This document shows, piece after piece, positions 16,489-26,589 of a stretch of DNA of 64,000 bases. The notes beneath the pieces are model-generated. The model saw only the letters and a list, made by a program, of their open reading frames with translations, made no database searches and was not told the DNA's origin. This stretch comes from Bradyrhizobium guangzhouense (lineage in GTDB: Bacteria > Pseudomonadota > Alphaproteobacteria > Rhizobiales > Xanthobacteraceae): the NCBI RefSeq assembly GCF_004114955.1, contig NZ_CP030054.1, positions 915,292 to 979,291 of the forward strand, in the 5' to 3' direction. The stretch's first letter is position 1. Every line of letters begins with the position of its first letter. The translations under genes and the position numbers were made by a program.

Positions 16489-16609
16489 ACTAAGTAAACT
16501 AGCGCATATTCAAACTATATCCAAGGTTTAAGTTCTATCCATTTCCCATGGCCAGACTAAGTAAAATCGTCGTCATACAAACTCACCTCGGGATCCAAAG
16601 TTGACGCGC

Positions 16610-16624
16610 GTTCCTATTTTGTTC
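16610..16624. promoter_or_regulatory. LexA-box-like direct repeat GTTC-N7-GTTC
   Basis: The sequence GTTCCTATTTTGTTC exactly matches the alphaproteobacterial SOS-box pattern of two GTTC elements separated by seven bases. It lies about 180 bases upstream of the DUF2130 gene. The only frame between (about 16683-16770, VENPPAKVEIDDAYVDMKSS) is short and may be a leftover of another SOS gene. A chance match is possible because the pattern is only eight fixed bases, but A/T-rich flanks are typical of real sites. Confidence 0.4.
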
Positions 16625-16803
16625 TATTCTGGACTACATTCGTGCGAGGCTGCTCGTGCACGCGTTCGGGTAGATCGACGTGTCGGTGGAAAACCCGCCG
16701 GCCAAGGTCGAAATCGACGACGCGTATGTGGACATGAAGTCGAGCGACATCGCAATCACGCACAGATCATGTTGAATCCGGTTGCAACGATGATGGGGAA
16801 TTC

Positions 16804-18079
16804 ATGAGTTTCAAAGCAACCGGCGCTTCGCACGAGGCGACCCTACATTGCCCCAACTGCAATCACGAGATCCGTCTGACGGAGTCATTGGCCGCTCCCC
16901 TCCTCGCTGAAACCCGTCAGCGCTTTCAACAGCAGCTGGCCAGCAAAGATGCAGAGATGGAGCGTAAGACAGAGGCACTGCGGCTGGAACGCGAGCAGGT
17001 CGCTAAGGACCGCGAGCAAATCGAGGATCACGTTGCGAAGCGATTGACCGCCGAACGTGCCCAGTTGGTCGCGGCCGAAAGCAAGAAGGCGCGAGAGGCG
17101 GCCGCCGCCGAGCTGCAGGCGAAGGAAGCGGAAGCTGCGGAGCTGCGAGCCAACCTGCTTACCAACAACGCAAAGCTTGCCGAGGCCCAAAAACAGCAAG
17201 CCGAACTGATGCGACAGCAGCGCGCACTCGAAGAGGAAAAGCGCGAACTCGACCTGACAATAGAGAAGCGCGTGCAGGCCTCAATCAGCGAAATCCAGAT
17301 CAAGGCCAGGCACGAAGCCGACGAGGCTGCGCGCTTGCGCGTTGCCGAGAAAGACCAGACCATCGAGTCGATGACGCGCACGATCGAGGAACTTAAGCGA
17401 AAGGCCGAGCAGGGATCACAGCAATCCCAAGGGGAAGTGCTCGAACTCGAGCTCGAAGATCTTCTGCGCGGACGCTTTCCGACAGATTCGATTGAGCCGG
17501 TGGGAAAAGGTGAGCTCGGGGCGGACGTAATTCAGCAAGTAAATGGTGCTATCGGCCAATCTGCCGGCATCATCCTTTGGGAAACTAAACGCACCAAGGC
17601 ATGGAGTGACGTGTGGCTCGCCAAATTACGTGACGACCAGCGCCGTTCCGGCGCCGACGTCGCTCTGATCATCTCCCACGCGCTGCCGAAACAAATCGAG
17701 CAATTTGACCTCGTCGACGGCGTATGGGTGGCTCATCCGCGTTGCGCATTGCCGGTCGCCGTGGCGCTCCGCCAGGGTCTGATCGACGTGAGCAGCTCAC
17801 GCCTCGTTCAGCAGGGCCAGCAGACCAAGATGGAGCAGGTCTATCACTACCTGACAGGCACGAAGTTTCGACAGCGGGTCGAAGCTGTCGTTGAGAAATT
17901 CAACGATATGCGCGAGGATCTCGACAAGGAGCGCAAGTTTATGGGCCGGCCAATGGGCCAAGCGGGAAACCCAAATCCTGGCCGTCATCGATTCGACCGT
18001 GGGCATGGTCGGCGACCTGCAGGCAATTGCCGGCAAGGCCATGCCGGAGATTCCCAGCCTAGATGCTCCGCTGTTGTAG
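16804..18079 (+). pseudogene. DUF2130 coiled-coil protein, frameshifted near the 3' end
   Basis: After an N-terminal zinc-ribbon-like HCPNCNHEI the protein has a long coiled coil (residues 30-215, rich in Ala/Glu/Lys/Gln). The DUF2130 domain follows (LELEDLLRGRFPTDSIEPVG, then ILWETKRTKAWSDVWLAKLR). One extra base at about 17950 (GGCCGGCCAATGG) diverts the frame; corrected it continues WAKRETQILAVIDSTVGMVG and ends PSLDAPLL at 18079. Without correction the frame ends at 18180. The domain has features of a PD-(D/E)XK nuclease fold, and such proteins appear in defence islands, but no activity is established. Confidence 0.8.
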
Positions 18080-18192
18080 AACGCTGTCGAGGCCGAACGG
18101 AAAACTGGGTGATCCGTCCCCTACCCTCTTTGCGCTGCATCCAGCGATTGGGCTCGATCGCCATTGATGGCGAATACTAAAGCGGAAAACGA

Positions 18193-18400
18193 TCAGCTGT
18201 TGCGACGATAGATAAAGGTGACCGGCTTCAAACGGTCGTTCTCTGGCTTCCACGGACGCTGCAAGTCGATCTTTCCCCCTGATTTCTTGCGTCGGCCCAA
18301 GGTGATACCGTGAAGGACAAACAGCACGCAGTCGTGCAGTGGATTCTGCGCGTGCCCTTACTTCGTTCGCCGTCAGCACGATCTGCTCACCAGCCGTCGT
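18193..18400 (-). pseudogene. Remnant of an unrecognised gene (C-terminal part)
   Basis: Two adjoining frames together read GEQIVLTANEVRARAES and then DCVLFVLHGITLGRRKKSGG followed by KIDLQRPWKPENDRLKPVTF, ending RRNS at 18193. The pattern resembles the tail of a conserved soluble protein broken by one indel at about 18340. No upstream part is readable, and I cannot name the family. Confidence 0.35.
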
Positions 18401-18495
18401 GGTCTAGTCGGCCAGGCAACAAGGTCCTTGCCTCCGAACTGGACCACTTTAGCATAGCTGTGTTCTTTGCGCCGGGTTGGAACTGCGACAAGGGT

Positions 18496-20515
18496 TCATC
18501 GGCATAGTCGTTGCAGCCCAGCCAGATGGGTAGGGTCTACGGCCTCCATCATCGCGATCAAGGCCGCCGTGGCAGCCTTACTCTCCTCCAGCGTCATAGA
18601 GGAAAACCCGATTAGGTCATCGATGTTATCGGAGTGCGATTCCAGTTGCACGAGACGTTCCAGCGCGGCCAGGCGCTCGCCGTCGAGCGTAGCATGATCT
18701 TTTCGCAACTGGCCCATCTTCGAAGCGAAACCTGCACTTCCCGGGCACCGGAACGCTAAGAAAACGTCGAGCACTCGCCGAAGTACATTCGGCATCATGT
18801 AGGCGTATTCGTAGTCTGGATCTGCGCTGGCGTTGAACTTCAGGACGTGATCCACCAAGTAGTGGTATTCAGACTCATCCTCACGGAGCAGCTTTGACAT
18901 CTCAACAATAGCTGTTGAGCGTCCGTCCAGCCCTTTTGGAATTTTGACATCTAAAAACAGGAGGCTTGCCGTAGGCGGGGTCGCTTCGTTGCGAGGTTTG
19001 TGGAAACCCTTCCAGGCTTTCTTGAACTCGTTCATGCAGTTTTGGTTGTGTGTCAAAACGAACACCTGAGCTGCATTCCCAAGCCGACTTAAAAGAAGGG
19101 AACACGCTTAGTTCAACGCTCTGCTGTCCAGGCTAGAAATCGGATCATCCACGACGAGGATACGGTCCTTGATCGAACGCCCTTCAGCCTCAAGCCTTGA
19201 AAGGAAATAGCAGAGTGCGATCGCCGTCTTCTCCCCTTCGCTAGGACTGCTGTCTATCGGCCTACCGCGACGGTGGATTTCATAGCCTTTTTCTACGCTT
19301 GCAATAGAAAGTTCCTTGTGGCCAAGGTAGGCCTCGATCAAGCGATTGATTTTCTCCGCAGCCTGACCGTGCTCTTTGATCCGAGATCGCAAGTCCGTGG
19401 CTTGCTCTTGAAGTTGATTGTAACTGAGCGTCCTAGCATCAACGTCCGTTTTGGCTTCGCTCACCGCGTCGCACGCGTTCTGAAACTCCTGGGATTTGTC
19501 AGCCAAATGGTGGCGCCTCAGAGCAAGACGGGCTTCATCCTGCCGTTGGGTGAATTGCGCGAAGGTCTCGTTGTGCTGCTTGATGGCAGCGTTGAGCGTG
19601 CCCACCCAGGCGTTTACCAAGCCCAACGTCACGGCGATCGTCTCGTCGTCGTTCCACGCCAGTTCCTCCCGTAGCGCAATTGTCGGTCGGGCTAACTTTG
19701 CGTCGATGGCGGCAACCGCCGGACTGAGAACTGTCTCGACCGCTTCTAGCAGGCTGCTGAAAAAGTCGTTTCGTGAGGCGGCTGGAGTGTGATTCTGTGC
19801 ATGCGGTTGATTCCTTTCGATTGAGGAACGGGATGCGCGGCGAAGATGAGCATGCGGAACGCCTTTTTAGCTACGTGCGGCTGGAGACCCGGATCCCGGC
19901 GGACCATCCGCTGCGAGCGATCCGGGAACTCGTTGATGCGGCGCTGAAGGATTTGTCGCGGTCGTTTGATCGGCTGTATGCCCGCGAAGGACGGCCATCG
20001 ATCCCTCCGGAGCGGCTGTTGCGAGCGCTGTTGCTGCAGGCGTTCTACACGGTGCGGTCGGAACGGCATGATGGAGCAGCTTGACTACAACCTGCTGTTT
20101 CGCTGGTTCGTCGGCTTGTCTGCGGACGATTCGGTGTGGGACGCGACCGTGTTCTGCAAGAACCGCGATCGGCTTCCCTGCCGCAGCTCTGTTGAGACTG
20201 TACGAGCATGCGCACGCTTGAAGTTTGCTAGCTGTTGCTCCTTTGCGCGAAAGAGCGCTTCTGCCGCGATCTTGCGTTCGTTGGCAACCGGTAGCGCTGC
20301 CTCCTTCTTTGCAAGCTCGGCGGCTAACTCGGCCTGTTCTCGGCCGATGTAGAAGACGGGTTTGGCCCGACCAGCCGACCATTGCAGATTCAGGTCGATG
20401 AAATCTTCATTGAAGACTGCAAGGCGATTGCTCAAGCTATTGCCCGCACCCGCCTTTACCGTCGTTCCTTCGCTTGTCACAAACTCGAACTCGCAACCAG
20501 CGGGTACCCGCAGCT
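18496..20515 (-). pseudogene. AAA_13-type SMC-like ATPase split by an IS fragment
   Basis: Three blocks on the minus strand belong together. The N-terminal block (20085-20515) has LAVFNEDFIDLNLQWSAGRA and a coiled coil. The middle block (about 19108-19756) holds the second half of the coiled coil, the ABC signature PSEGEKTAIALCYFL and Walker B DRILVVDDPISSLDS. The C-terminal block (18496-19090, VFVLTHNQNCMNEFKKAW) carries the switch His. A frameshift separates the last two at about 19090, and an IS5-type fragment (19757-20178) separates the first two. The Walker A start is missing beyond 20515. AAA_13 ATPases are common in RloC/PrrC-like and other defence systems. Confidence 0.8.
19757..20178 (+). 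mobile_element. IS5-family transposase fragment inserted in the AAA_13 gene
   Basis: Plus-strand frames read RGEDEHAERLFSYVRLETRI and GRPSIPPERLLRALLLQAFY. After a one-base shift at about 20070 they continue MMEQLDYNLLFRWFVGLSAD and DSVWDATVFCKNRDRL, the N-terminal third of an IS5-group (IS1182/ISL3-like DUF772) transposase. The rest of the element is absent. The left border is near the GCTGCTGAAAAAGTCG stretch at 19757, and the right border abuts AAA_13 sequence at about 20178. Confidence 0.8.
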
Positions 20516-20609
20516 ATACCCGCTACATGCGTGTCGCTAAGCTGAAGTCGGTCTGATCAGTCGGAGACCGACACTGCTTCAACTGTTCGACAGATGGTTC
20601 AATGCTGGC

Positions 20610-21356
20610 TTACTTGTTGCGATCTCTGACCGCGCGGAATTTCGCAATCGCCGCTTCTCCATGGTGAAGTGTGGCGTCGAGAAGATCGCGATAACCCACG
20701 GCGCTCATGATATCCGTGGGAAGCCCCTTATACTTCTCGGTGGGATCGGGAATATTCTTGAGCGGCAGCGGTGGATAACTGCTATGGCGGAGAATCCTCG
20801 AATAAGTAGCCATCGACATCGCGAACCAGCCGAGGGGATCGAGCTCATCCTTCAATTGAAGATATTCGTTTTGATCGGCCTCAGGCCAATGGGGAAACGA
20901 GGGCGGCAGGAACGGCTCGGAAAAGCCCATCAGCGGATCGAGCTTCGCTGTGATCACCGGAGTGAAACAATTTTCGAGCCAACTCGGCTCGAACGCGTTC
21001 TGAAACTGATCCCAGGTGACCAACTCGACATTTGTCATCTGCGCGGCATCGCGGGCTCCCGACTGAAAGCCCGAACTCGAGATGATGTAGCCCTTGTGGG
21101 CGCCGACATCCGTCATCACGCTGCGAAAGGAATGAACCACGGTTTGGGGAACGGCGGCCCTCCAATGCTTGCACCCACAAAGGATGATGTATTTTCGTCC
21201 TTTCAGAGTTTCCTCGGCATAGACGTCGATTTCCGCTTGGCCACGAACAAGCTTCACCTTTTTTTCGATTTCGACGGCAAACCCGCATTCCGCCAAGATG
21301 CGTGCGGACTGTTCCTGAAGATCTTGCCAGCTTGAGGGGGTTCTCGATGTGATCAT
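20610..21356 (-). CDS. Mrr-like restriction endonuclease domain protein
   Basis: 248 residues. The N-terminal half has a PD-(D/E)XK core of the Mrr_cat type: SWQDLQEQSARILAECGFAV, AEIDVYAEE (catalytic Asp) and IILCGCKHWRAAVP, in which the usual E/QxK pair reads CxCK, an odd variant. Residues 95-115 (KGYIISSSGFQSGARDAAQM) match the Mrr SxxGF element. The C-terminal half is unrecognised. Mrr-type nucleases cut modified or foreign DNA. The gene stands between the AAA_13 remnant and the second AbiE locus. Confidence 0.75.
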   Translation of the reverse strand: MITSRTPSSWQDLQEQSARILAECGFAVEIEKKVKLVRGQAEIDVYAEETLKGRKYIILCGCKHWRAAVPQTVVHSFRSVMTDVGAHKGYIISSSGFQSGARDAAQMTNVELVTWDQFQNAFEPSWLENCFTPVITAKLDPLMGFSEPFLPPSFPHWPEADQNEYLQLKDELDPLGWFAMSMATYSRILRHSSYPPLPLKNIPDPTEKYKGLPTDIMSAVGYRDLLDATLHHGEAAIAKFRAVRDRNK

Positions 21357-21407
21357 GCGAAAGGCGATTGAATGAACATAGCCGACGATGGACAGGGCGG
21401 CGGCGCA

Positions 21408-22414
21408 TCAATGTCGCTCGTTGGCACGCTTCTGCAAATCTGCGCAGCGCATCATCAGACCGGCAAAAGGCATGGCGTCGCCGAGAAGCAAACCGGCATC
21501 GACCATCTTCTGATAGTCGGCCTCAAGTTCTTTGCGCATTTCACCGTCAGGGACGAGCTGGAGTTTGCCGGAAACGGCGGCATGATAGTCAATCACGTTG
21601 CCGTCCCGATCTTTTGTGCGAAAGAATTTGCTTTTCCAGTCGGCGACTTCGTTTGCGAGATCCTGATCGTCGAATGCAGCCTTGGCATAGCCAGCATCAT
21701 CAAGCTTCACAAGGTCATGCCAATGGCGGGAGATGCGATCGCCTTTGATGCCTTGGGCGCAAAGGACGTGGACGGCGGTGGCTTTCTCCCAGAAGGTGCG
21801 CTGAGGCAGCATGATCTTGGGCGCCGCTGCCGAAAACGATAATTCCGGCAGATAAGATGCTGCGTCGCATGTGACCTGGCGTATCTCGGCCGGCTCGCCG
21901 GTTGATCGAGCACCGAATTCGAGTTTGACGGACGGCGCTACATATTCGGAACCTTCGGAGACTTGGTGATAGTCGATATAGATCACATCCGCATCGACGC
22001 GGAATTTTACATTCACACCCGTCGCCGCGGCATGTTGCTGTAGAACCGGCAGGGCTTCATCTTTGACCCACACGACTAACTTTTCGCGCGCAGCCTTCGT
22101 CCATTTGTCGGCTTGGGCGCGTGTCTCGGGTATCGGGTGATCGCCTTTGGCGAGTTCGGGAATGATCTGACGAACGTCGTAGGTGAGATCGATATCTTCG
22201 GAGAAGCGCTGGATGATGCCATAACCTTTTGAGAGCGAGGTGCCGCCCTTGAAAACGAGATGTTCGCCGAGCTTCGTTTCAAACAGGCCCTGCAAGGCCC
22301 ATACGACCCAACTATCTTTTTCAAGCAAATGAATGGGTCGGCTGAGGCGGTGGCAGCAACGCCAAGTGCCTCAAGCCGATCTTCGGCAGAAAACGTCAGA
22401 AAGGATTCAGCCAT
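21408..22414 (-). pseudogene. Second AbiEii-type nucleotidyltransferase toxin, frameshifted near the N-terminus
   Basis: The main frame (306 codons from 22328) carries HLVFKGGTSLSKGYGIIQRF and SEDIDLTYD, the AbiEii nucleotidyltransferase signature. The natural N-terminus (MAESFLTFSAEDRLEALGVA) starts at ATG 22414 in another frame; one base appears lost at about 22350, between ATAS and HLLEKDSW. The start overlaps the antitoxin gene by eight bases. An alternative start at 22328 would give a product lacking about 29 residues but keeping the catalytic core, so partial function cannot be excluded. Confidence 0.8.
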
Positions 22415-23006
22415 AGCTTAGCAGCGATTGGCTGATCGATTTTGACATCCACGCAGGCAGAGCGGGGCGCACGGCGATGAGGTCTTGCAACGTTTCCGCC
22501 GACAATTTCTGCTTAAGGACCCGCAGCGCATCGTTCGCTTGCCGTTTGCCGAGCCATTCCAAGGCGCGAATGGCTTGCCCGGCAGCCGGCTTTGCCGGAA
22601 ACAGCATCCATTCTGGCGCATGCTTCACCTCAACGGTTTGTGCGCCGAGCTTAAGCTCCCGGTCAGGACCAGACGTCAGATAGACGAGTTTCGTTGGCAC
22701 CTGGGTCGTAAGACCAAGTGCGTTTGCAGCTGCTGCCCCGTGCGGGACGATTGTTTCGGCACGCGTGGCAGCGAGCGCTTGGACGACTTTCTCCGCTTGC
22801 GGTGCGCGTACACCGAACCGGGTTTTGACCGGCAGGACGTAGAACCCATGAGCAAGGCGCATCAGCTCGTTGCGCTCAGAAAGCCTTTTCAGAGCTTGAT
22901 CGACCGCTGCACGGCTCCCCAAATGCAAAGCATCCTTAGCACCAATCAAGGCGCCTTCGGGCAATGTTCGGGCATATTCCAGAATGCGCTCAGCTACGGT
23001 CTGCAT
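22407..23006 (-). CDS. AbiEi/DUF6088-type antitoxin of the second AbiE locus
   Basis: Starting at ATG 23006 (199 residues), the protein begins MQTVAERILEYARTLPEGAL and shows a winged-helix region (LGSRAAVDQALKRLSERNEL, MRLAHGFYVLP) and a C-terminal part with TIVPHGAAAANALGLTTQVP, typical of DUF6088 antitoxins. It overlaps the toxin gene. A perfect inverted repeat 15 bases before the start codon is the likely autoregulatory operator. Confidence 0.82.
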   Translation of the reverse strand: MQTVAERILEYARTLPEGALIGAKDALHLGSRAAVDQALKRLSERNELMRLAHGFYVLPVKTRFGVRAPQAEKVVQALAATRAETIVPHGAAAANALGLTTQVPTKLVYLTSGPDRELKLGAQTVEVKHAPEWMLFPAKPAAGQAIRALEWLGKRQANDALRVLKQKLSAETLQDLIAVRPALPAWMSKSISQSLLSYG

Positions 23007-23020
23007 GCCCCTCCTCCTAT

Positions 23021-23050
23021 CTGTCAGAAATAGATAGTGATTTCTGACAG
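23021..23050. promoter_or_regulatory. Perfect 11-base inverted repeat, operator of the second AbiE locus
   Basis: CTGTCAGAAAT (23021-23031) and ATTTCTGACAG (23040-23050) are exact reverse complements separated by eight bases. The repeat lies just upstream of the antitoxin start at 23006, where antitoxin autorepression would act. The spacing places equivalent half-sites about two helical turns apart. Confidence 0.75.
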
Positions 23051-23227
23051 CCTGCAATACTTAGCATGCTTGCCAAGCAAAATCAGCAGGTTAGCTGCTA
23101 AATTCATCAAGCAGGTAGGTCGAAACACGCTGGATTTTGTTCCCGAGCGGGCTGATGGATCGCACGCCCGCACCCTAAGATAGTGTCATGAGGAATCCGT
23201 CACGCAAGCTAATTCACCGAGGTTCCG

Positions 23228-23640
23228 ATGACCCGAATTGATCGTTACTCGCTGGCTGTCGTGCCGCTCGAACAGCTCTTCAATGAAGAGAGCCTGGACA
23301 TTGCCATGGGTTTTATTTGGAGCCGAAACGGACGTTTCTATTTGGTCACGAATTGGCACGTCATCACATGCCGGCGATTTCCGACTGGCGAAAACTTGCA
23401 TAGCCAAGGCGCGCGGCCGAACAGGTTGCGCGTCTTGTTCAATCTGGGATTTCAGCAATTTGGAAAGCAGGAGCACCTGATAACGATACGTGACGACGAC
23501 TCTCGCCCTTGCTGGCTGATCCACCCGAACCGGAATGTCGATGTCGCTGTGAGGGGGCAGTTTTCCATGGCGCGCGACATGTTTCCTGCGCTCCCGCGGC
23601 ATTACGGGTGTCTGGGCGCGCTCAGGGGCGTAACGAGTCT
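23228..23640 (+). pseudogene. Trypsin-like serine protease, 3'-truncated
   Basis: From ATG 23228 (MTRIDRYSLAVVPLEQLFNE) the frame has FYLVTNWHVITCRR with the catalytic His and HPNRNVDVAV with the catalytic Asp. After about residue 115 homology is lost where the sequence meets the 3' end of the Fic gene on the other strand. The Ser-containing half is absent. Cytosolic proteases of this kind occur in defence and phage-related islands. Confidence 0.7.
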
Positions 23641-23660
23641 CCTACCACTCACTCCCGCAA

Positions 23661-24854
23661 TCACGTTTCCGGGAACAATCGCGGAAACAGCACATCCAAG
23701 GCCTCAACCGGAAAGCGGAGCGATACCGCGCCCTTGGGCGTGTCTGATCCGAGCACGCCGTCGGCAAGCACGTCAGCAAGCACGCGACGCGCGGTGCGCT
23801 CAGGCAAACCCGTTATCCGGGCGACGTCACCACGCTCGAACTGCCCGCGAACCAGCGCCTCTTCGAGGAGGCGCTTTGCTTCTGGCTTGAGCGTGTCGCT
23901 GCGTTCGACATAGGTGTTTAAGCGCGAGCCTAGGTTATCAAGCTCAAACAGCCCGTCCATGAACTTCACCTGATCAAGACAGACCTGGAGAAACCATAGA
24001 ACAAACTCGTTGAGCGCCTTCAGCGAAAGATTGCCCCGTCCGTCGAGGTCTCCCTGTCGTGACGAGTCCGCCATATCCATCATGCGCTTGTACTCGCTCG
24101 GCGATTTGAGGCCTCGGGCGAGGCCGCGCGAAATCGACCATAACCCGTGTGAACCGATGCCGGCCAGCTGGGCCATAGCGTGGCTCATCAAGCGGCTAAC
24201 GCGGCCGTTTCCGTCAGGAAACGGATGGATGTAGTTGAAGCGGTGATGCGCCGCAGGGATCGCCATGATTCGGCCGGCTGTTTTCAGCGGCCTGAAGGCG
24301 TAGCGTTGCTCGAAATAGCGCATAAAGTCGTCAACACGCTCGCTAGATGGCGGAACGTGACGGCCTATCGCAACATCATGCTCAGGCTTCGACCGCCATT
24401 CGCCGGGCACCATCATAAAGGTCGTGTCGTTGCCGCGGATTTGGAGCATATCGCCCGGCGCCCCTCGATAGAATTCACGATGCAACCACTTGATAAACTC
24501 CACTGAGGCCGGCTCACCGAGCTCGCTGTCGGCGGTAAGGCGATCGATCTCCGTCTGCACGCGTACATGTGCCGCGGCCTCCAGCTGAAGGTTGCGACGG
24601 CCCTCGTCTTGGTCAAGCTCCCCCTCGAGCGCGCGAGCAATGTCCTTTGGCCGCGTGTTATGGCCCTCGATGAGGTTGCTGTAGTAGGTGTTCATCAGCC
24701 GCACCAAGTTGGCAAGGTTCGCAGCTGTGCGCTGATGAAGCCCGACACCGAGCCTGGCCGAGGCTGCCGACAGGTCGGCAACCACATCCGCGATGGCCTC
24801 GGACGTTTCCTCAAGCCGCGCCGGCTCAATGCGCTGGGGTGTTTCTATCGCCAT
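23661..24854 (-). CDS. Fic family protein (class II)
   Basis: 397 residues starting at ATG 24854. The Fic core motif is HPFPDGNGR at 210-218. The N-terminal helix carries the autoinhibitory motif SNLIEG (residues 59-64), so this is a class II Fic protein whose AMP-transferase activity is held in check by its own Glu63. A C-terminal winged helix (about 335-375, [20 protein letters not shown]) is typical of Fic-HTH proteins that may self-regulate. Repeats of TTGGCCGRT overlap and precede the start codon and may be its operator. Confidence 0.9.
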   Translation of the reverse strand: MAIETPQRIEPARLEETSEAIADVVADLSAASARLGVGLHQRTAANLANLVRLMNTYYSNLIEGHNTRPKDIARALEGELDQDEGRRNLQLEAAAHVRVQTEIDRLTADSELGEPASVEFIKWLHREFYRGAPGDMLQIRGNDTTFMMVPGEWRSKPEHDVAIGRHVPPSSERVDDFMRYFEQRYAFRPLKTAGRIMAIPAAHHRFNYIHPFPDGNGRVSRLMSHAMAQLAGIGSHGLWSISRGLARGLKSPSEYKRMMDMADSSRQGDLDGRGNLSLKALNEFVLWFLQVCLDQVKFMDGLFELDNLGSRLNTYVERSDTLKPEAKRLLEEALVRGQFERGDVARITGLPERTARRVLADVLADGVLGSDTPKGAVSLRFPVEALDVLFPRLFPET

Positions 24855-25042
24855 TGGCCGATCTTATCGCAAATTAACTAGCTGATTTTACGCATGAATT
24901 TCCAAATTACAACCGAATTTGGCCCATTTATTGGCCGATCTCCGATTGCGCTTTCGTGACCGCTGGAACTTTCATTCAAGGCATTGACTTTAAAGCATAT
25001 TTTAGACCTTTAACGTTTCGATTGGCCGGTATTTTGGCCGGT
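24854..25042. repeat. Four copies of TTGGCCGRT upstream of the Fic gene
   Basis: Copies lie at 24854-24862, 24931-24939, 25022-25030 and 25034-25042, all in the same orientation; a partial copy (TTTGGCCCAT) is near 24919. The first overlaps the Fic start codon, the last two are 12 bases apart. The region is A/T-rich and otherwise empty. Binding by the Fic protein's own C-terminal winged helix is a reasonable but untested guess. Confidence 0.5.
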
Positions 25043-25259
25043 CCTGCGATCTCTACATGAAAGGTTCTTCATAGGCAGTCCTCTCACCCAACGGCCCTCC
25101 TCGCTGGCCGGTACATACATATGCCTCGCCGCCCACTACGAAAAATACCAGTCCCGACGTACTGGGATGTTTATAATCTTCGCGCGACATATTCGGCAAA
25201 CTCGCGCGCCGTGACGTGCGGATAGCGGCCATGACGGCGAGTGCTGCGCTGCGGCGTTC

Positions 25260-26084
25260 CTACCCGAGTTCGTGCATCGGCCACGGTCTTGGGCAAACGC
25301 CTGCGTGGCGCTGACCGATGACGGTAAGGAGGCCAAGTAAAGCGCTGCCGCAGACATCACGTTCGCCGATTTGAAGCGAGCCGGCGTCCGCTGGGGCCGC
25401 ACTTGGGTCGATGCCCGCGTTACTGTCGTTCGAACCACTGTTGCTCCCCCGAGCGGTTACTCGCGCCCAGAAGAACACGTCGTCGAGGTAGTTCAACGGC
25501 AATATCTCGGAGAGTGTCACCCGGTCTCCGGGCTTCAATTGGACGCGCGCGGGCGAGTAGTAGGCGGATCCAGACTCGACGACCGGACAATCGGATCGGA
25601 GGTTGACTGCGATATCCGGGGAAAGCCTCGTGCCCATCAAGAATCCACGCTTATCTGCGTCGAGGAGTATCTGCAGAGTACTCAATCCGAAAGGCATGTC
25701 GGGCGTATTTTTGGCGAGCCGAGCCGAACGTTTTCCGAGAAAGACGCACCCTGAAACCGCGATTTCGATAGCATCTACGGCCGTGCTCGTCGGCCTGGTT
25801 CCGCCGAGCTCGGCCATGCTCGGAATGGCTTTTCGCGCGATCGGTGACGCGGTCGGACCGCTGAGGATCGATGCGAAGCGCGTCACCGGAATTGCGATGC
25901 CTTGCGTCGCGCTGCCCGGCTGGTTGGTCGCTTCGATCATAAGTCCGATCACCCGGCCATCCGAATCCAGCACCGGCGAACCGCTGTCCGATCGGACGTA
26001 GTCGCCGGACAAAGTTATCTTGTCGGCGGTCTCATCGAGAACGCGCGCGGCCTGGGCCGTCGCTTTCGCACTCTCCTCGCGCAA
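25260..26084 (-). pseudogene. Trypsin-like protease, 5'-truncated (serine half)
   Basis: The frame begins inside the protein and soon carries YVRSDSGSPVLDSDGRVIGL, the catalytic Ser motif of trypsin-like peptidases, then GIAIPVTRFASIL. The His/Asp half is missing. A longer extra domain follows (CVFLGKRSARLAKNTPDMPF, SGSAYYSPARVQLKPGDRVT), whose family I do not know. The C-terminus may be shifted: another frame reads RYPHVTAREFAEYVARRL and stops near 25180. It is not the missing half of the protease at 23228, whose family normally reads MSGSPV at this point. Confidence 0.6.
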
Positions 26085-26140
26085 CTAATCTGCTAGCCTA
26101 GTGCTTTGCAGTGAGTCTCGGACGACGATGGGGAATTACT

Positions 26141-26560
26141 ATGGTCTACGCAAGGTGCAACTGTGGTGCAGTCATGCTCTCGCTCCCGGAAGAACCGTCC
26201 AAGATAGTCGTTGCTTGTCACTGCATCGACTGTCAACGTCGAACAGGTGCGCCGTTCGGCGTGGGAGCATATTACCCCGCGGAGGTTGTTACCGTCTCAG
26301 GAACTTCAAAAGAGTTCGCACATGCCGCTGCAAGCGGCGGGGAAATGCATAACTATTTTTGTCCGCAGTGCGGATCAACGGTCTATTGGAAAGTCACCAG
26401 CTTGCCTTCGATGATCGGTGTTGCAGTCGGCGCGATGGCAAATCCAAAGTACCCAGCTCCCGGCATATCGGTTTTTGAGAAATCGAAACACGACTGGGTT
26501 CAAATTGAGGGTGCCGTAAAGCACTTTCGGGAAAACTACCACCCGGAAAATTCAGGCTGA
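26141..26560 (+). CDS. GFA/CENP-V family zinc protein
   Basis: 139 residues from ATG 26141, which has GGGGA before it; the upstream extension to 26111 is not needed. Zinc ligands are visible as CNCGAV, CHCIDCQRRTG and CPQCGS, the glutathione-dependent formaldehyde-activating (GFA/CENP-V) fold. Members bind zinc and sometimes glutathione, but most have no proven reaction. It stands tail to tail with the truncated CD-NTase and shows no operon partner. Confidence 0.88.
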   Translation: MVYARCNCGAVMLSLPEEPSKIVVACHCIDCQRRTGAPFGVGAYYPAEVVTVSGTSKEFAHAAASGGEMHNYFCPQCGSTVYWKVTSLPSMIGVAVGAMANPKYPAPGISVFEKSKHDWVQIEGAVKHFRENYHPENSG

Positions 26561-26589
26561 AATCTCGCCCCGCGCCGACGAGGTGATTG

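Noticed and set aside
23228..26084. Two protease fragments as halves of one gene separated by an inversion
   Set aside because: They have opposite orientation and each carries one half of a catalytic triad, but the Ser-half sequence (SDSGSPVLDSDG) and long extra domain differ from the expected continuation of the His/Asp half.
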